64,000 bases of DNA, taken from positions 434,001-498,000 of the forward strand of contig NZ_JAIOUB010000003.1 in the NCBI RefSeq assembly GCF_019931215.1, read 5' to 3'. Made by a program: the position numbers and the translations under genes. Within the stretch, counting starts at the first letter, position 1; every line of letters starts with the position of its first letter. This DNA comes from Alcanivorax limicola (GTDB lineage: Bacteria; Pseudomonadota; Gammaproteobacteria; Pseudomonadales; Alcanivoracaceae). Positions 18,626 through 27,559 of this stretch are shown here, piece by piece. The notes beneath the pieces are model-generated. The model was not told where the DNA came from. It did no database searches and saw only the letters and a program-made list of their open reading frames with translations.

Positions 18626-20608
18626 GTGACAGCGGAACTGGGACATTTTGCAGTCTGGATGGCGCTGACGTTGGCCGTGTTGCAGGCATCATTGCCGTTA
18701 GTGGGGGCATGGCGTGGCAATGCGGCGCTGATCGCCACGGCGCGACCGCTGGCTATCATGCAGCTCGTACTGCTCTCCGGCGCCCTGTTCGCACTCGGCT
18801 ACGCGTTCTACTTCAATGATTTCACGCTGACCTATGTCGCCGGGCATTCCAACTCCCAGATGCCCTGGGGTTATCGCCTGTCCGCGATCTGGGGCGGTCA
18901 CGAAGGGTCGTTGTTGCTGTGGGTGTGGATGTTGGCCGGGTGGGGCGCCGCTGTTGCCTGGTTCAGCCGGTCCGTGCCCAGCGACATGGTGGTGCGGGTG
19001 CTGGCGGTGATGGGCATGATCAGCATCGGCTTTCTGGCGTTCATGCTGTTCACCTCGAACCCGTTTGACCGCACGCTCCCCTGGTTCCCGATCGACGGCG
19101 CGGATCTGAACCCGCTGTTGCAGGATCCCGGGCTGATTGTGCATCCGCCCATGCTCTATATGGGCTATGTCGGTTTCTCTGTTGCCTTTTCATTTGCGGT
19201 GGCGGGGTTGTTGGCCGGCCGGCTCGATCCTGCCTGGGCACGCTGGGCGCGCCCCTGGACCACCGTTGCCTGGGCTTTTCTGACCATCGGTATCGCGCTG
19301 GGCTCCTGGTGGGCTTATTACGAGCTTGGCTGGGGTGGCTGGTGGTTCTGGGACCCGGTGGAAAATGCCTCGTTGATGCCATGGCTGGCGGGCACAGCGC
19401 TGATTCATTCCCTGGCGGTATCGGAAAAACGCAACATGTTCCGGGCCTGGACGGTGCTGCTGGCGATCCTGACATTTTCCCTGAGCCTGCTCGGCACCTT
19501 CCTGGTGCGTTCCGGCATTCTGACGTCGGTGCATGCATTCGCCAATGATCCCGAGCGCGGCCGCTTCATTCTCATTTTCCTGGCGCTCGTGGCGGGTGGT
19601 TCGTTGGCGTTGTTCGCCCTGCGGGCACCGTCCCTGCGCAGCACGTCCGGCTTCAAGATGCTGTCGCGGGAAGCGTTTTTGCTGGGCAACAATCTACTGC
19701 TGCTCACCGCGACGGTGGTGGTGTTGTTGGGCACGCTGTTCCCGTTGGTCGGCGACGCCATGAACGTGCGGATTTCCATCAGTGGGCCTTACTTCAACGC
19801 CTTCTTTGTGCCGCTGACACTGCTGCTGATGGCGATACTGGTGCCGGGGATGCTGAGCAGCTGGAAATCCCAGCGCCCGGATGCCCTGTTGAAGCGCCTT
19901 TACGTGCTCGTGCCTGCGGCCATTATCGGCGGCCTGATTGCGAGCTGGCTGCCGGGTGGCACGGCGTGGCTGGGCACACTGGGCTTTATTGCGGTGGCCT
20001 ATGTGGTGTTTGCGCACATTGATGATGTGATACGCAAGGCACTGGCGTTCCGCGCGGGTTTCTTCAGCGGCTTGCGCCGTTTGTCACTGGGCTATAAAGG
20101 CATGGTGCTGGCCCATTGCGGTCTGGCATTGCTGGTGGCGGGTGTGATCATGGTGACGCACCACGAGATCGAGCGCGATGTGCGGATGGTGCCCGGTGAT
20201 ACCGTCAATGTGGGGGGCTACGATTTCCATTTTGCAGATATCGGTCATCGCGAAGGGCCGAACTTTGATGCCATTCGCGGTGTGTTCGAAGTGACCCGCA
20301 ATGGTCGTGCCGTGACCACCATGTATCCGGAAAAGCGCACTTATCGTGTCGGTGGGCAGGTGATGACCCAGGTCGCGCTGCGTCCCGGCGTGTTGCAGGA
20401 TCTGTATGTGGCCCTGGGTGAACCGCTGGATGCCCCGGGCGCCTGGGCGGTGCGGGTCTACTTCAAGCCGGGCGTGCGCTGGATCTGGGGCGGCGCGCTG
20501 CTGATGGGGCTTGGCGGGATGCTGGCGGTGGCGGACAAGCGTTATCGCAAGCCTTCTCAAGGGGCGGCGCCGGGGGCAGCAACAGGCACGCAGGAGAAGC
20601 TCGTATGA
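18626..20608 (+). CDS. ccmF: Cytochrome c maturation heme lyase subunit CcmF
   Basis: CcmF receives heme from holo-CcmE and, with CcmH, attaches it to apocytochrome c on the periplasmic side of the inner membrane. The 660-residue protein is strongly hydrophobic with many membrane segments and holds the tryptophan-rich signature WGGWWFWDPVENASLMPW. The start is GTG, preceded by AAGGAG at 5 bases. It overlaps ccmG by ATGA. The usual upstream genes ccmABCDE are absent from the window. Confidence 0.96.
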   Translation: MTAELGHFAVWMALTLAVLQASLPLVGAWRGNAALIATARPLAIMQLVLLSGALFALGYAFYFNDFTLTYVAGHSNSQMPWGYRLSAIWGGHEGSLLLWVWMLAGWGAAVAWFSRSVPSDMVVRVLAVMGMISIGFLAFMLFTSNPFDRTLPWFPIDGADLNPLLQDPGLIVHPPMLYMGYVGFSVAFSFAVAGLLAGRLDPAWARWARPWTTVAWAFLTIGIALGSWWAYYELGWGGWWFWDPVENASLMPWLAGTALIHSLAVSEKRNMFRAWTVLLAILTFSLSLLGTFLVRSGILTSVHAFANDPERGRFILIFLALVAGGSLALFALRAPSLRSTSGFKMLSREAFLLGNNLLLLTATVVVLLGTLFPLVGDAMNVRISISGPYFNAFFVPLTLLLMAILVPGMLSSWKSQRPDALLKRLYVLVPAAIIGGLIASWLPGGTAWLGTLGFIAVAYVVFAHIDDVIRKALAFRAGFFSGLRRLSLGYKGMVLAHCGLALLVAGVIMVTHHEIERDVRMVPGDTVNVGGYDFHFADIGHREGPNFDAIRGVFEVTRNGRAVTTMYPEKRTYRVGGQVMTQVALRPGVLQDLYVALGEPLDAPGAWAVRVYFKPGVRWIWGGALLMGLGGMLAVADKRYRKPSQGAAPGAATGTQEKLV

Positions 20609-21153
20609 TGCGCTATCTCTGGGGGCTGATCCCGTTGGCGGTGTTTGCTGCGCTGGCGTTGCTGCTCAATGACGGGTTGGGGCGCGATACGGAAACCCTG
20701 CCGTCCGCACTGGTGGGCCGCCCGGTCCCGGATTTCGATTTGCCTGCGCTGGCATCGGCGCAGGACAGTTACGATCAGTCACTCTTTAATGGTCGCTGGT
20801 CACTGCTGAATGTCTGGGCGACCTGGTGCCCCACCTGCTATGTAGAGCATCCCTATTTTATCGAGCTGGCCCGTTCCGGCGTGGCAATCGTGGGTCTGAA
20901 CTACAAGGACAACGACGACAAGGCGCGCAATTATCTGGCTGAGCTGGGTAATCCCTATACGGAAGTGCTGGTGGACAAGCGCGGGACGCTGGCGCTGGAT
21001 CTGGGCGTGTACGGCGCCCCGGAAACCTTTCTGATCAACCCGGAAGGCAAGATTCTGTTGCGTCATGCCGGTGAAGTGAACGCCCGCGTCTGGGAAGAAA
21101 AATTTGTGCCGTTGATGACAGAGCATGCGGCGCAGGAGGGGGGTACACCATGA
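20605..21153 (+). CDS. ccmG: Thiol:disulfide interchange protein CcmG/DsbE
   Basis: A periplasmic, membrane-anchored thioredoxin-like protein that reduces apocytochrome c or CcmH before heme attachment. The 182-residue protein has an N-terminal anchor (about 5-22) and the redox motif WATWCPTCYVEHP with Cys75 and Cys78, as well as the cis-Pro region GAPETFLI. Start and stop overlap its neighbours in the ccmFGHI operon. Confidence 0.96.
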   Translation: MMRYLWGLIPLAVFAALALLLNDGLGRDTETLPSALVGRPVPDFDLPALASAQDSYDQSLFNGRWSLLNVWATWCPTCYVEHPYFIELARSGVAIVGLNYKDNDDKARNYLAELGNPYTEVLVDKRGTLALDLGVYGAPETFLINPEGKILLRHAGEVNARVWEEKFVPLMTEHAAQEGGTP

Positions 21154-21617
21154 TACTGAGTGCGGCCTTGAAGAAACAAACCCTGCGCTACTGGCTGGTG
21201 CTGTTGTGCAGCGTACCGCTGCTGGCGCTGGCGGCCATTGATGTCTATGAGTTTGATACGCCGGAGCAGGAGGCTCGCTTTCGCAGCCTGACCCAGGAAC
21301 TGCGTTGCCCCAAGTGCCAGAACCAGAGCATTGCCGATTCTGACGCGGACATTTCCGGTGACATGCGCGCGCGAACTGCCCAGATGATTCGTGAAGGGCA
21401 TACGGATCGCGAGGTTGTGGATTTTTTCCGTGAGCGCTACGGCGATTTCGTCAGCTATCGGCCGCCGTTTGATGCCACCACGCTGTTGCTGTGGCTGGGC
21501 CCCGGCATTGTGCTGCTGGCCGGCGGTATTCTGGTCATACGGTTGCTACGTCGGGCCAGCGCTGCGGCGGATAAAGAAGGCGCCGCTGCGGATAATGAAG
21601 AGGATGTAAACCAATGA
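21150..21617 (+). CDS. ccmH: Cytochrome c maturation protein CcmH (N-terminal type)
   Basis: CcmH keeps the apocytochrome c thiols reduced for heme ligation. The 155-residue protein has a signal or anchor segment (about 13-29), the conserved LRCPKCQNQSIADS motif with Cys53 and Cys56, and a second membrane segment near residues 110-132. It corresponds to the short form; the TPR half of the long E. coli CcmH is the separate ccmI gene that follows. ATGA overlap on both sides. Confidence 0.95.
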   Translation: MILSAALKKQTLRYWLVLLCSVPLLALAAIDVYEFDTPEQEARFRSLTQELRCPKCQNQSIADSDADISGDMRARTAQMIREGHTDREVVDFFRERYGDFVSYRPPFDATTLLLWLGPGIVLLAGGILVIRLLRRASAAADKEGAAADNEEDVNQ

Positions 21618-22645
21618 AGCTGCTGCTCCTGTGTGCCGGCCTCGTCGTACTGACTGTGCTGTGGTTGCTGTGGCTGTGGGCCCGTGAGGCGCACCGCGAA
21701 GGGCAGGCGCTGCCGCTGCCGATACTGTTGAGCGGTATTCTCGCCCCGGTGCTGGGTGTGGTGGTGTATGTCGGGCTGGGGTATCAGCAGGATACCGGTG
21801 ACTGGTTGGGCGACTATCAGGCCCTGCACCCGGTGGCTTCACAGCTGATCGCCGGGCAGCCGCCGGCGGCGCTGCCGCAGGACATTCCGCCTGCTGCACT
21901 GGTGCGTGTGTTGCAGCGCCAGTTGGTGATCTCGCCGTCAGTGGAAGGGTGGTATGCGCTGGGGCTGCTGTACGGGCAGTTGGGCGCGCCCAACATGGCG
22001 GTGGAGGCCGGGCGTCGGGCCATGGCCGGGCAGCCGGGGAGTGTTTCTGCGCGGATGCTGGTGGCCCAGAACCTGATAGAGGAGCGCGAGGGGCGGATGA
22101 GCGATGAAGCCCTGGCGTTGTTGCGTGGCGTGATCGCAGATCAGCCGCAACATGATGGTGCCTGGATGCTGCTGGGCATGGGCGCGAGCCGCAACCGGGA
22201 TTATCCGCTGGCAGAAGAGGCGTGGACCGAGCTGCTACGGCGGCATGGTGAGGGCGAGGCGGCGTCGGTGCTGGAGCGTAGCCTGGCGTTCGCTCGCAGT
22301 CAGCAAGCCAGCGCCGAGCGTTTTGCCGATGTCAGCATCCGGGTTACCACGGAGGGCGATGTCCCGCCGGGGGGCTCGTTGTTTGTATTTCTGCGTGATC
22401 CGGCCGAGCCCGGTCAGCCCCTGGCAGCGCGGCGGGTATTGGCAGAGCGCTTCCCGGTACGCGTGACCTTGCGCGCCCAGGACTGGCTGCAGGCCTATCC
22501 GGACAAGGACAGCGAGGTGGTTGCCGGTGCCCGCTACAACCCGGCCCCGGCGGCGGGGGTGGATCAGGCACCGTTTGATGCCCCCCACGTCGGCTTTTCC
22601 CGTGGCGAGGTAGAGGTCAGGCTGCAGCGTCGCGACGCGCTCTGA
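21614..22645 (+). CDS. ccmI: Cytochrome c maturation protein CcmI (TPR)
   Basis: CcmI presents apocytochrome c to the CcmF/CcmH heme lyase. The 343-residue protein has two N-terminal membrane segments (about 2-18 and 34-52), then tetratricopeptide repeats around residues 120-235 (YALGLLYGQLG..., WMLLGMGASRNRDYPLAEEAW) and a C-terminal beta-rich domain beginning VSIRVTTEGDVPPGGSLFVF. It is last in the ccmFGHI operon. The 343-residue length is shorter than some homologues. Confidence 0.9.
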   Translation: MKLLLLCAGLVVLTVLWLLWLWAREAHREGQALPLPILLSGILAPVLGVVVYVGLGYQQDTGDWLGDYQALHPVASQLIAGQPPAALPQDIPPAALVRVLQRQLVISPSVEGWYALGLLYGQLGAPNMAVEAGRRAMAGQPGSVSARMLVAQNLIEEREGRMSDEALALLRGVIADQPQHDGAWMLLGMGASRNRDYPLAEEAWTELLRRHGEGEAASVLERSLAFARSQQASAERFADVSIRVTTEGDVPPGGSLFVFLRDPAEPGQPLAARRVLAERFPVRVTLRAQDWLQAYPDKDSEVVAGARYNPAPAAGVDQAPFDAPHVGFSRGEVEVRLQRRDAL

Positions 22646-22682
22646 AACCTGCGTCACCGGGGCATCTTAGACCATGTAATGA

Positions 22683-23429
<747 letters not shown>

Positions 23430-23470
23430 CATGTCATGTGTGATAAACATCAGCGATGATGTTCAATGAA

Positions 23471-23495
23471 AAGGGCCTTTCGAGGCCCTTTTTTG
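23471..23495 (+). terminator. Rho-independent terminator after adk
   Basis: AAGGGCCT-TTCG-AGGCCCTT is an 8-bp stem closed by a stable UUCG tetraloop and followed by six T. Confidence 0.93.
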
Positions 23496-23649
23496 TGGGA
23501 CATGGCACTGGCCTTCACTTTTTTACATTTCCGGCATGGCGAAAACGCCCGCATGACCCGGTCCAATACGTTTTCCTGCTTTTCCCCCGGGAACCTTTGG
23601 TCTAGGCTTGCGTTCCATCCGTTATACCCACTCCCAACGCAGGTCAGGC

Positions 23650-24369
23650 ATGACAGCTGTTGTCGAAGAAAATACTGTTCTCGAATTCAAGGGCCGCATG
23701 TTGATGATGACGGTCCTCCATCTGAAAACCCTGGACGCCGATGTACTGCGCGAGCAGCTTGATCGCAGCCTGGCGCAGTCGCCGGACTGGCTGCGTGAAG
23801 TGCCTATCGTGCTGGACCTGCCCGGCGATGACGTATCGGTGGTGGCTCTGGCGCTGATTCTGGATCTGTTGCGCGACCGCGACATGAATCTGGTGGCGGT
23901 GGCCGCGTCTGCGGCCGTGGCCGAGCCGGAAATCCGGGCGCTAGGCCTGGGGGTGGTGACACTCGCCAGCGCGCGACCGGTGCGTGCAGACGCTGAGCCG
24001 GCAGCGGCGCCAGTGGCGGCAAGCCGCGAGCCCCGGGCAGAGACATTGGTGGTGGATCAGCCGGTGCGCTCTGGCCAGCAGCTCTACAGCCGTGGCGACA
24101 TGATTGTGCTGGCGCCGGTGGGCACCGGTGCAGAGTTGCTGGCGGAAGGGCACATTCATGTTTATGGCAATCTGCGCGGGCGGGCCATCGCCGGCGTGCG
24201 TGGCGACACGAGCGCCCGGGTGTTCTGCCAGCAGCTCAATGCCGAACTGATTTCCATTGCCGGGCATTACCAGGTTGCTGAAGATCTGCCCGAGGAATTC
24301 CGCGGGCAGGCGGTACAGATAGGGCTTGATGGCGAAGTGATGCAGTTCTCATCCCTGCGCCGCAGCTGA
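23650..24369 (+). CDS. minC: Septum site-determining protein MinC
   Basis: MinC inhibits FtsZ polymerisation away from midcell. The 239-residue protein has the N-terminal FtsZ-inhibiting domain (about 8-105), a variable Ala/Arg-rich linker (about 108-140) and the C-terminal right-handed beta-helix with YSRGDMIVLAPVGTGAELLA and HVYGNLRGRAIAG, which binds MinD. ATG 23650 preceded by AGGTCAGG is preferred over 23608. First gene of minCDE. Confidence 0.96.
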   Translation: MTAVVEENTVLEFKGRMLMMTVLHLKTLDADVLREQLDRSLAQSPDWLREVPIVLDLPGDDVSVVALALILDLLRDRDMNLVAVAASAAVAEPEIRALGLGVVTLASARPVRADAEPAAAPVAASREPRAETLVVDQPVRSGQQLYSRGDMIVLAPVGTGAELLAEGHIHVYGNLRGRAIAGVRGDTSARVFCQQLNAELISIAGHYQVAEDLPEEFRGQAVQIGLDGEVMQFSSLRRS

Positions 24370-24425
24370 CAATTTGTTTACGGGCAATCCGTTTATGAGG
24401 GCCGACAGCCGCTGTTGGCCAGTTT

Positions 24426-24459
24426 CTTACCAAGGCCAAATGCTTACCAAGGAGAGTAT
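24426..24459 (+). repeat. 17-bp direct repeat that supplies the minD ribosome-binding site
   Basis: CTTACCAAGG occurs at 24426-24435 and again at 24443-24452, a period of 17. In the second copy the sequence reads on into AAGGAG, the minD ribosome-binding site. It belongs to the set of short spacer duplications in this window. Confidence 0.55.
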
Positions 24460-24461
24460 GT

Positions 24462-25280
24462 GTGACGAAAATCGTGGTTGTGACATCCGGCAAGGGTGGT
24501 GTCGGTAAAACCACCACCAGCGCGGCGCTGGCCACCGGGCTGGCGCTGCGGGGTTTCCGTACGGCCGTGATTGATTTCGATGTGGGCCTGCGAAATCTGG
24601 ATCTGATCATGGGCTGCGAGCGCCGTGTGGTCTACGACCTGGTCAACGTCATCAATGGCGACGCCAATATCCGTCAGGCGCTGATCAAGGACAAACGGGT
24701 GGATAACCTGTTCATCCTGCCGGCCTCACAGACGCGGGACAAGGATGCGCTGACCCAGGAAGGGGTCGAGAAGGTGCTCAATGCCCTGCGCGATGACATG
24801 GCGATGGATTTCATCATCTGTGACAGCCCGGCGGGTATCGAGAAAGGCGCTCTGATGGCGGCTTACTTCGCTGACGAGGCGGTTGTCGTGACCAATCCGG
24901 AGGTGTCCAGTGTGCGTGATTCGGATCGCATGCTGGGCATCCTGGCCAGCAAGACGCGCATCGCGGAGCAGGGCGGCGGCGATATTCCTGCGCGCCTGTT
25001 GTTGACGCGCTACTCCCCGGAACGGGTCCTGCGCGGGGAAATGCTCTCCGTGGAAGATGTGCAGGAAATCCTGGCGGTGGAATTGCTGGGCGTGATCCCG
25101 GAATCCCAGGCCGTACTGAATGCCAGTAATGCCGGTAGCCCGGTGATCCTGGACACGGATTCTGACGCGGGCCAGGCCTACCTGGACGCGGTCGCCCGTT
25201 TTCTGGGCGAAGATCTCCCGCATCGCTTCCTGACAACCGGCAAGAAAGGCCTGCTGGGCCGTCTGTTTGGAGGGCAGTGA
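24462..25280 (+). CDS. minD: Septum site-determining ATPase MinD
   Basis: MinD is a membrane-binding ATPase that recruits MinC and is released by MinE, giving pole-to-pole oscillation. The 272-residue protein has the deviant Walker A motif GKGGVGKTT at residues 10-18, the Walker B/A' region VIDFDVGLRNLDL and a C-terminal amphipathic membrane-targeting helix (KKGLLGRLFGG). The start is GTG with AAGGAG upstream; an out-of-frame ATG lies 4 bases before it. Confidence 0.98.
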   Translation: MTKIVVVTSGKGGVGKTTTSAALATGLALRGFRTAVIDFDVGLRNLDLIMGCERRVVYDLVNVINGDANIRQALIKDKRVDNLFILPASQTRDKDALTQEGVEKVLNALRDDMAMDFIICDSPAGIEKGALMAAYFADEAVVVTNPEVSSVRDSDRMLGILASKTRIAEQGGGDIPARLLLTRYSPERVLRGEMLSVEDVQEILAVELLGVIPESQAVLNASNAGSPVILDTDSDAGQAYLDAVARFLGEDLPHRFLTTGKKGLLGRLFGGQ

Positions 25281-25540
25281 TGAGCATTTTCAGTTATCTG
25301 CTGCCGAAAAAGCAGCGCACCGCCTCGGTGGCCAAGGAACGCCTGCAGATCATCGTGGCGCGGGAGCGCAGTATGCGGGGTGGGCCGGACTACCTGCCGC
25401 AGTTGCAGGAGGAATTGCTGGCGGTTGTGCGGAAATATGTCCCGGTATCGCCGGAGTCGGTGAATGTGCAGGTGGATCGGGATTCCGGATGTGAAATTCT
25501 GGAACTCAATATTACCCTGCAGGACCATCAGGACACCTGA
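25280..25540 (+). CDS. minE: Cell division topological specificity factor MinE
   Basis: MinE stimulates the MinD ATPase and restricts MinCD to the poles. The 86-residue protein has the N-terminal membrane/MinD-binding segment (MSIFSYLLPKKQRTASVAKE) and the C-terminal topological domain. ATG 25280 overlaps the minD stop; a GTG directly before it is less likely. Confidence 0.97.
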   Translation: MSIFSYLLPKKQRTASVAKERLQIIVARERSMRGGPDYLPQLQEELLAVVRKYVPVSPESVNVQVDRDSGCEILELNITLQDHQDT

Positions 25541-25572
25541 CGTCTGCGGACAATAGAGACCGGCCAGGCACG

Positions 25573-25607
25573 AAGGCGGTACAGCACAAGCTGTACCGCC
25601 TTTTTTC
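25573..25607 (+). terminator. Rho-independent terminator after minCDE
   Basis: A 13-bp perfect stem (25573-25585 with 25590-25602, core GGCGGTACAGC) closed by an ACAA loop is followed by six T. Confidence 0.95.
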
Positions 25608-25919
25608 TTTCTGTTGTTCTCTGAGGCGAATAAAGGTGACGAATATTGTCACTTCAGGGGGTATTAAAGAGGCGTGATGCGCTGGAATGCATTAAAGGAA
25701 AAACCGTGTTGCGGGGTAATCAGTTCGGTAGAGAGATGCGACAGGTTTTAATCCCGGTGATCATTTTCGGGGGCTCATTGGCGGCTTGAGCGGGTCGAAA
25801 TCGGATATTTTTTCTATTTCATATAAATGTTGGCTAATTTATATACCAACTGATTTTTTTTTATGCTACTTTCCAACCGTTGCAGTACCAAAACAATGCA
25901 ATAGCTTAGGAGATCGATC
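25608..25919 (+). promoter_or_regulatory. AT-rich leader of the H1-like gene with near-palindrome
   Basis: This 312-bp gap contains no gene. Its right part (25800-25870) is far richer in A+T than the rest of the window and has several TATA-like runs (TATAAA at 25822, TTATAT at 25839), so it likely holds the promoter, although I cannot place a convincing -35/-10 pair. Near the left end, GTGAC-GAATATT-GTCAC (25636-25652) is a 17-bp near-palindrome that could be an operator. TTAGGAG precedes the start codon. Confidence 0.4.
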
Positions 25920-26756
25920 ATGGCTCGTGTGGCTAAGAAAACCGCGACCCGCAAAAAGGCAGCTGCTCGCAAGACCGCTGCTCGCAAAACAGTAGCCGTC
26001 AAGAAACCGGCAGTTCCCAAATCCATAACCAATGCCGAAGCAAAGGTGAAGATGCAGCAGAAAGTGCTGGATCAAGCCGACAAGAAAGTAGCCGGCGCTA
26101 CCTCCAAACTCGCTACCCAGCGCAAGAAGGTTGATGCAGAGAACGCCAAACTGGCGAAACTCCGCGCTGACCTGAAGGCCAAGCGTGAGAAAGCCCGTAA
26201 AAATGGCACTCAGGCCGCCAAACGTGCTGTCGAGGCGGCCCGCGCGAAAGTCAGCGCTGCCTCCCTGAAGTCCAAGGAACTGCGCGACCAGATGAAACTG
26301 GTCCGTGGTGAGCTGGCGGCAGCGAAGAAGCTGGTGACCCGTGAGCGCAAGAAGCTGCGTACCGCCGAGCGTAACTACGCTACCAAGGTGCGTGCCCAGG
26401 CTGCCAAGGACGCCAAGAAAGAGAAGGCTGACCAGAAGAAGGCAGCCGCCAAAGCCAAAGTCGCTGCGCGTAAAGCAGCCGCCAAGGTAAAGGCCGCTGA
26501 GCGTAAAGCTGCTGCCAAGGCCAAGAAAGCTGCGGCCAAGGCGAAAAAAGCGGCGCGTAAAGTGAAGGCGAAAGCCAAGAAAGCGGCAACCCCGCGTAAA
26601 GCCAAGGCGGCAGCGCCGCGCAAGAAGGCAGCACGCAAGGGCCCGGCTCGCAAGAAGAAAGCCGCCGCTCGCAAGGCGCCTCGCAAGACCCCGGCCCGGA
26701 AGAAAGCCGCTCGTCGCGGTCGTCCGCCGAAGGCCAAGGCCGCTTCAGCCAGCTGA
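25920..26756 (+). CDS. Histone H1-like lysine/alanine-rich DNA-binding protein (AlgP-like)
   Basis: A 278-residue very basic protein composed largely of Lys, Ala and Arg. Residues 1-35 hold repeated ARKTAARK-type units; about 40-160 is a predicted long helix or coiled coil rich in Lys, Glu and Gln; about 165-278 is a tail of KAAAKAKKAA-type repeats ending in RRGRPPKAKA, an AT-hook-like RGRP motif. The composition matches AlgP (AlgR3) of Pseudomonas and eukaryotic H1 tails, so binding to DNA is very likely. Target genes are unknown. It has its own AT-rich leader and terminator. AlgP homology is inferred from composition, which can mislead. Confidence 0.75.
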   Translation: MARVAKKTATRKKAAARKTAARKTVAVKKPAVPKSITNAEAKVKMQQKVLDQADKKVAGATSKLATQRKKVDAENAKLAKLRADLKAKREKARKNGTQAAKRAVEAARAKVSAASLKSKELRDQMKLVRGELAAAKKLVTRERKKLRTAERNYATKVRAQAAKDAKKEKADQKKAAAKAKVAARKAAAKVKAAERKAAAKAKKAAAKAKKAARKVKAKAKKAATPRKAKAAAPRKKAARKGPARKKKAAARKAPRKTPARKKAARRGRPPKAKAASAS

Positions 26757-26782
26757 TTAGCGGTTTGTACATGCAACAACAG

Positions 26783-26808
26783 AAAACCCCGCCTCGGCGG
26801 GGTTTTTT
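26783..26808 (+). terminator. Rho-independent terminator after the H1-like gene
   Basis: CCCCGCC-TC-GGCGGGG flanked by A and T runs (six T). It may also serve mobA from the other side because of the A run. Confidence 0.92.
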
Positions 26809-26851
26809 GTTGTTGTGTAATTTGGTAACACTCAGGTCTTCAATACGGCCA

Positions 26852-27430
26852 TCAACGCGGCCATTCCTGCGGCGTGTTGAGGTTGCGAAACGCATCGGCG
26901 GGCGCTGGTAGCACCACCTCCCTGACCGGTTTTTCTGCCAGCCAGCCATGCACACTGCGTTGGCCGCTTTCCAGATACGCTGACAGGTCGTCCCGCCAGC
27001 GATCTCTGTCCAGACACATGCAAAGTGGCTGCAGCCGTTCGCCATCGTGGAGGATGGCTATATCGCTGTCAGTGTGCCGCGCTTGCAGCAGCACCGAGGG
27101 CAGGTTGTCCGGCAGCCATGGCATGTCGCAGGGCACGACCAGGCACTGGCGGTGTGCAGCATGGGGCAGGCAGGCGTCGATACCGGCCAGTGGTCCCTGA
27201 AAGCCGCCGTGGCGGTCCGCGCAGACCCGTGCCCCCAGTTGGCGATACACCTCCTCATTGCGATTCGCACTGATCAGCGCATCGCCGTGCCCGCCAAAGC
27301 GCGCCAGCAGGTGGGCGACCAGCGGCTGGCCGTCCAGGGGTAGCAGACCCTTGTCGGCGCCCTGCATGCGATTGCCGGCGCCGCCGGCGAGGATGATCAG
27401 GGAGTAATGGTTGTCGCGACCGTCTGTCAT
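26852..27430 (-). CDS. mobA: Molybdenum cofactor guanylyltransferase
   Basis: MobA attaches GMP to molybdopterin to give the MGD cofactor of DMSO-reductase family enzymes. The 192-residue nucleotidyltransferase has the signature LAGGAGNRMQGADKGLLPL near the N-terminus (about 14-32) and the metal/GTP region VVPCDMPWLP. It is a single gene here, divergent from yoaA. Its presence implies molybdoenzymes elsewhere in the genome. Confidence 0.95.
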   Translation of the reverse strand: MTDGRDNHYSLIILAGGAGNRMQGADKGLLPLDGQPLVAHLLARFGGHGDALISANRNEEVYRQLGARVCADRHGGFQGPLAGIDACLPHAAHRQCLVVPCDMPWLPDNLPSVLLQARHTDSDIAILHDGERLQPLCMCLDRDRWRDDLSAYLESGQRSVHGWLAEKPVREVVLPAPADAFRNLNTPQEWPR

Positions 27431-27486
27431 AGCAGTTCCAGCGCCTCATGGCGCAATGACGCAATAATATTGTGCCGGGCCCGCGC

Positions 27487-27515
27487 TTGGGTCGGTCCCC
27501 GGCATCCGTTATGCT
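27487..27515 (+). promoter_or_regulatory. Candidate promoter of the yoaA-tsaB operon
   Basis: TTGGGT (27487-27492) and TATGCT (27510-27515) with a 17-base spacer lie 45 bases upstream of the yoaA start. The hexamers match consensus only in part. I see no LexA box. Confidence 0.35.
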
Positions 27516-27559
27516 CTCGCAATTCGGAGTGAGAGCGCCATCATGACAGGAGCAAGTGA

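Noticed and set aside
18249-18629. 126-residue reading frame between fabA and ccmF
   Set aside because: No start signal, no known motif and low-complexity composition; it overlaps the ccmF start and does not resemble CcmE.
25786-25995. 69-residue reading frame in the AT-rich leader of the H1-like gene
   Set aside because: It overlaps the start of the H1-like gene out of frame and has no ribosome-binding site.
27431-27559. LexA box in front of the yoaA helicase or ruvCAB
   Set aside because: I looked for CTGT-N8-ACAG in these gaps and found none.
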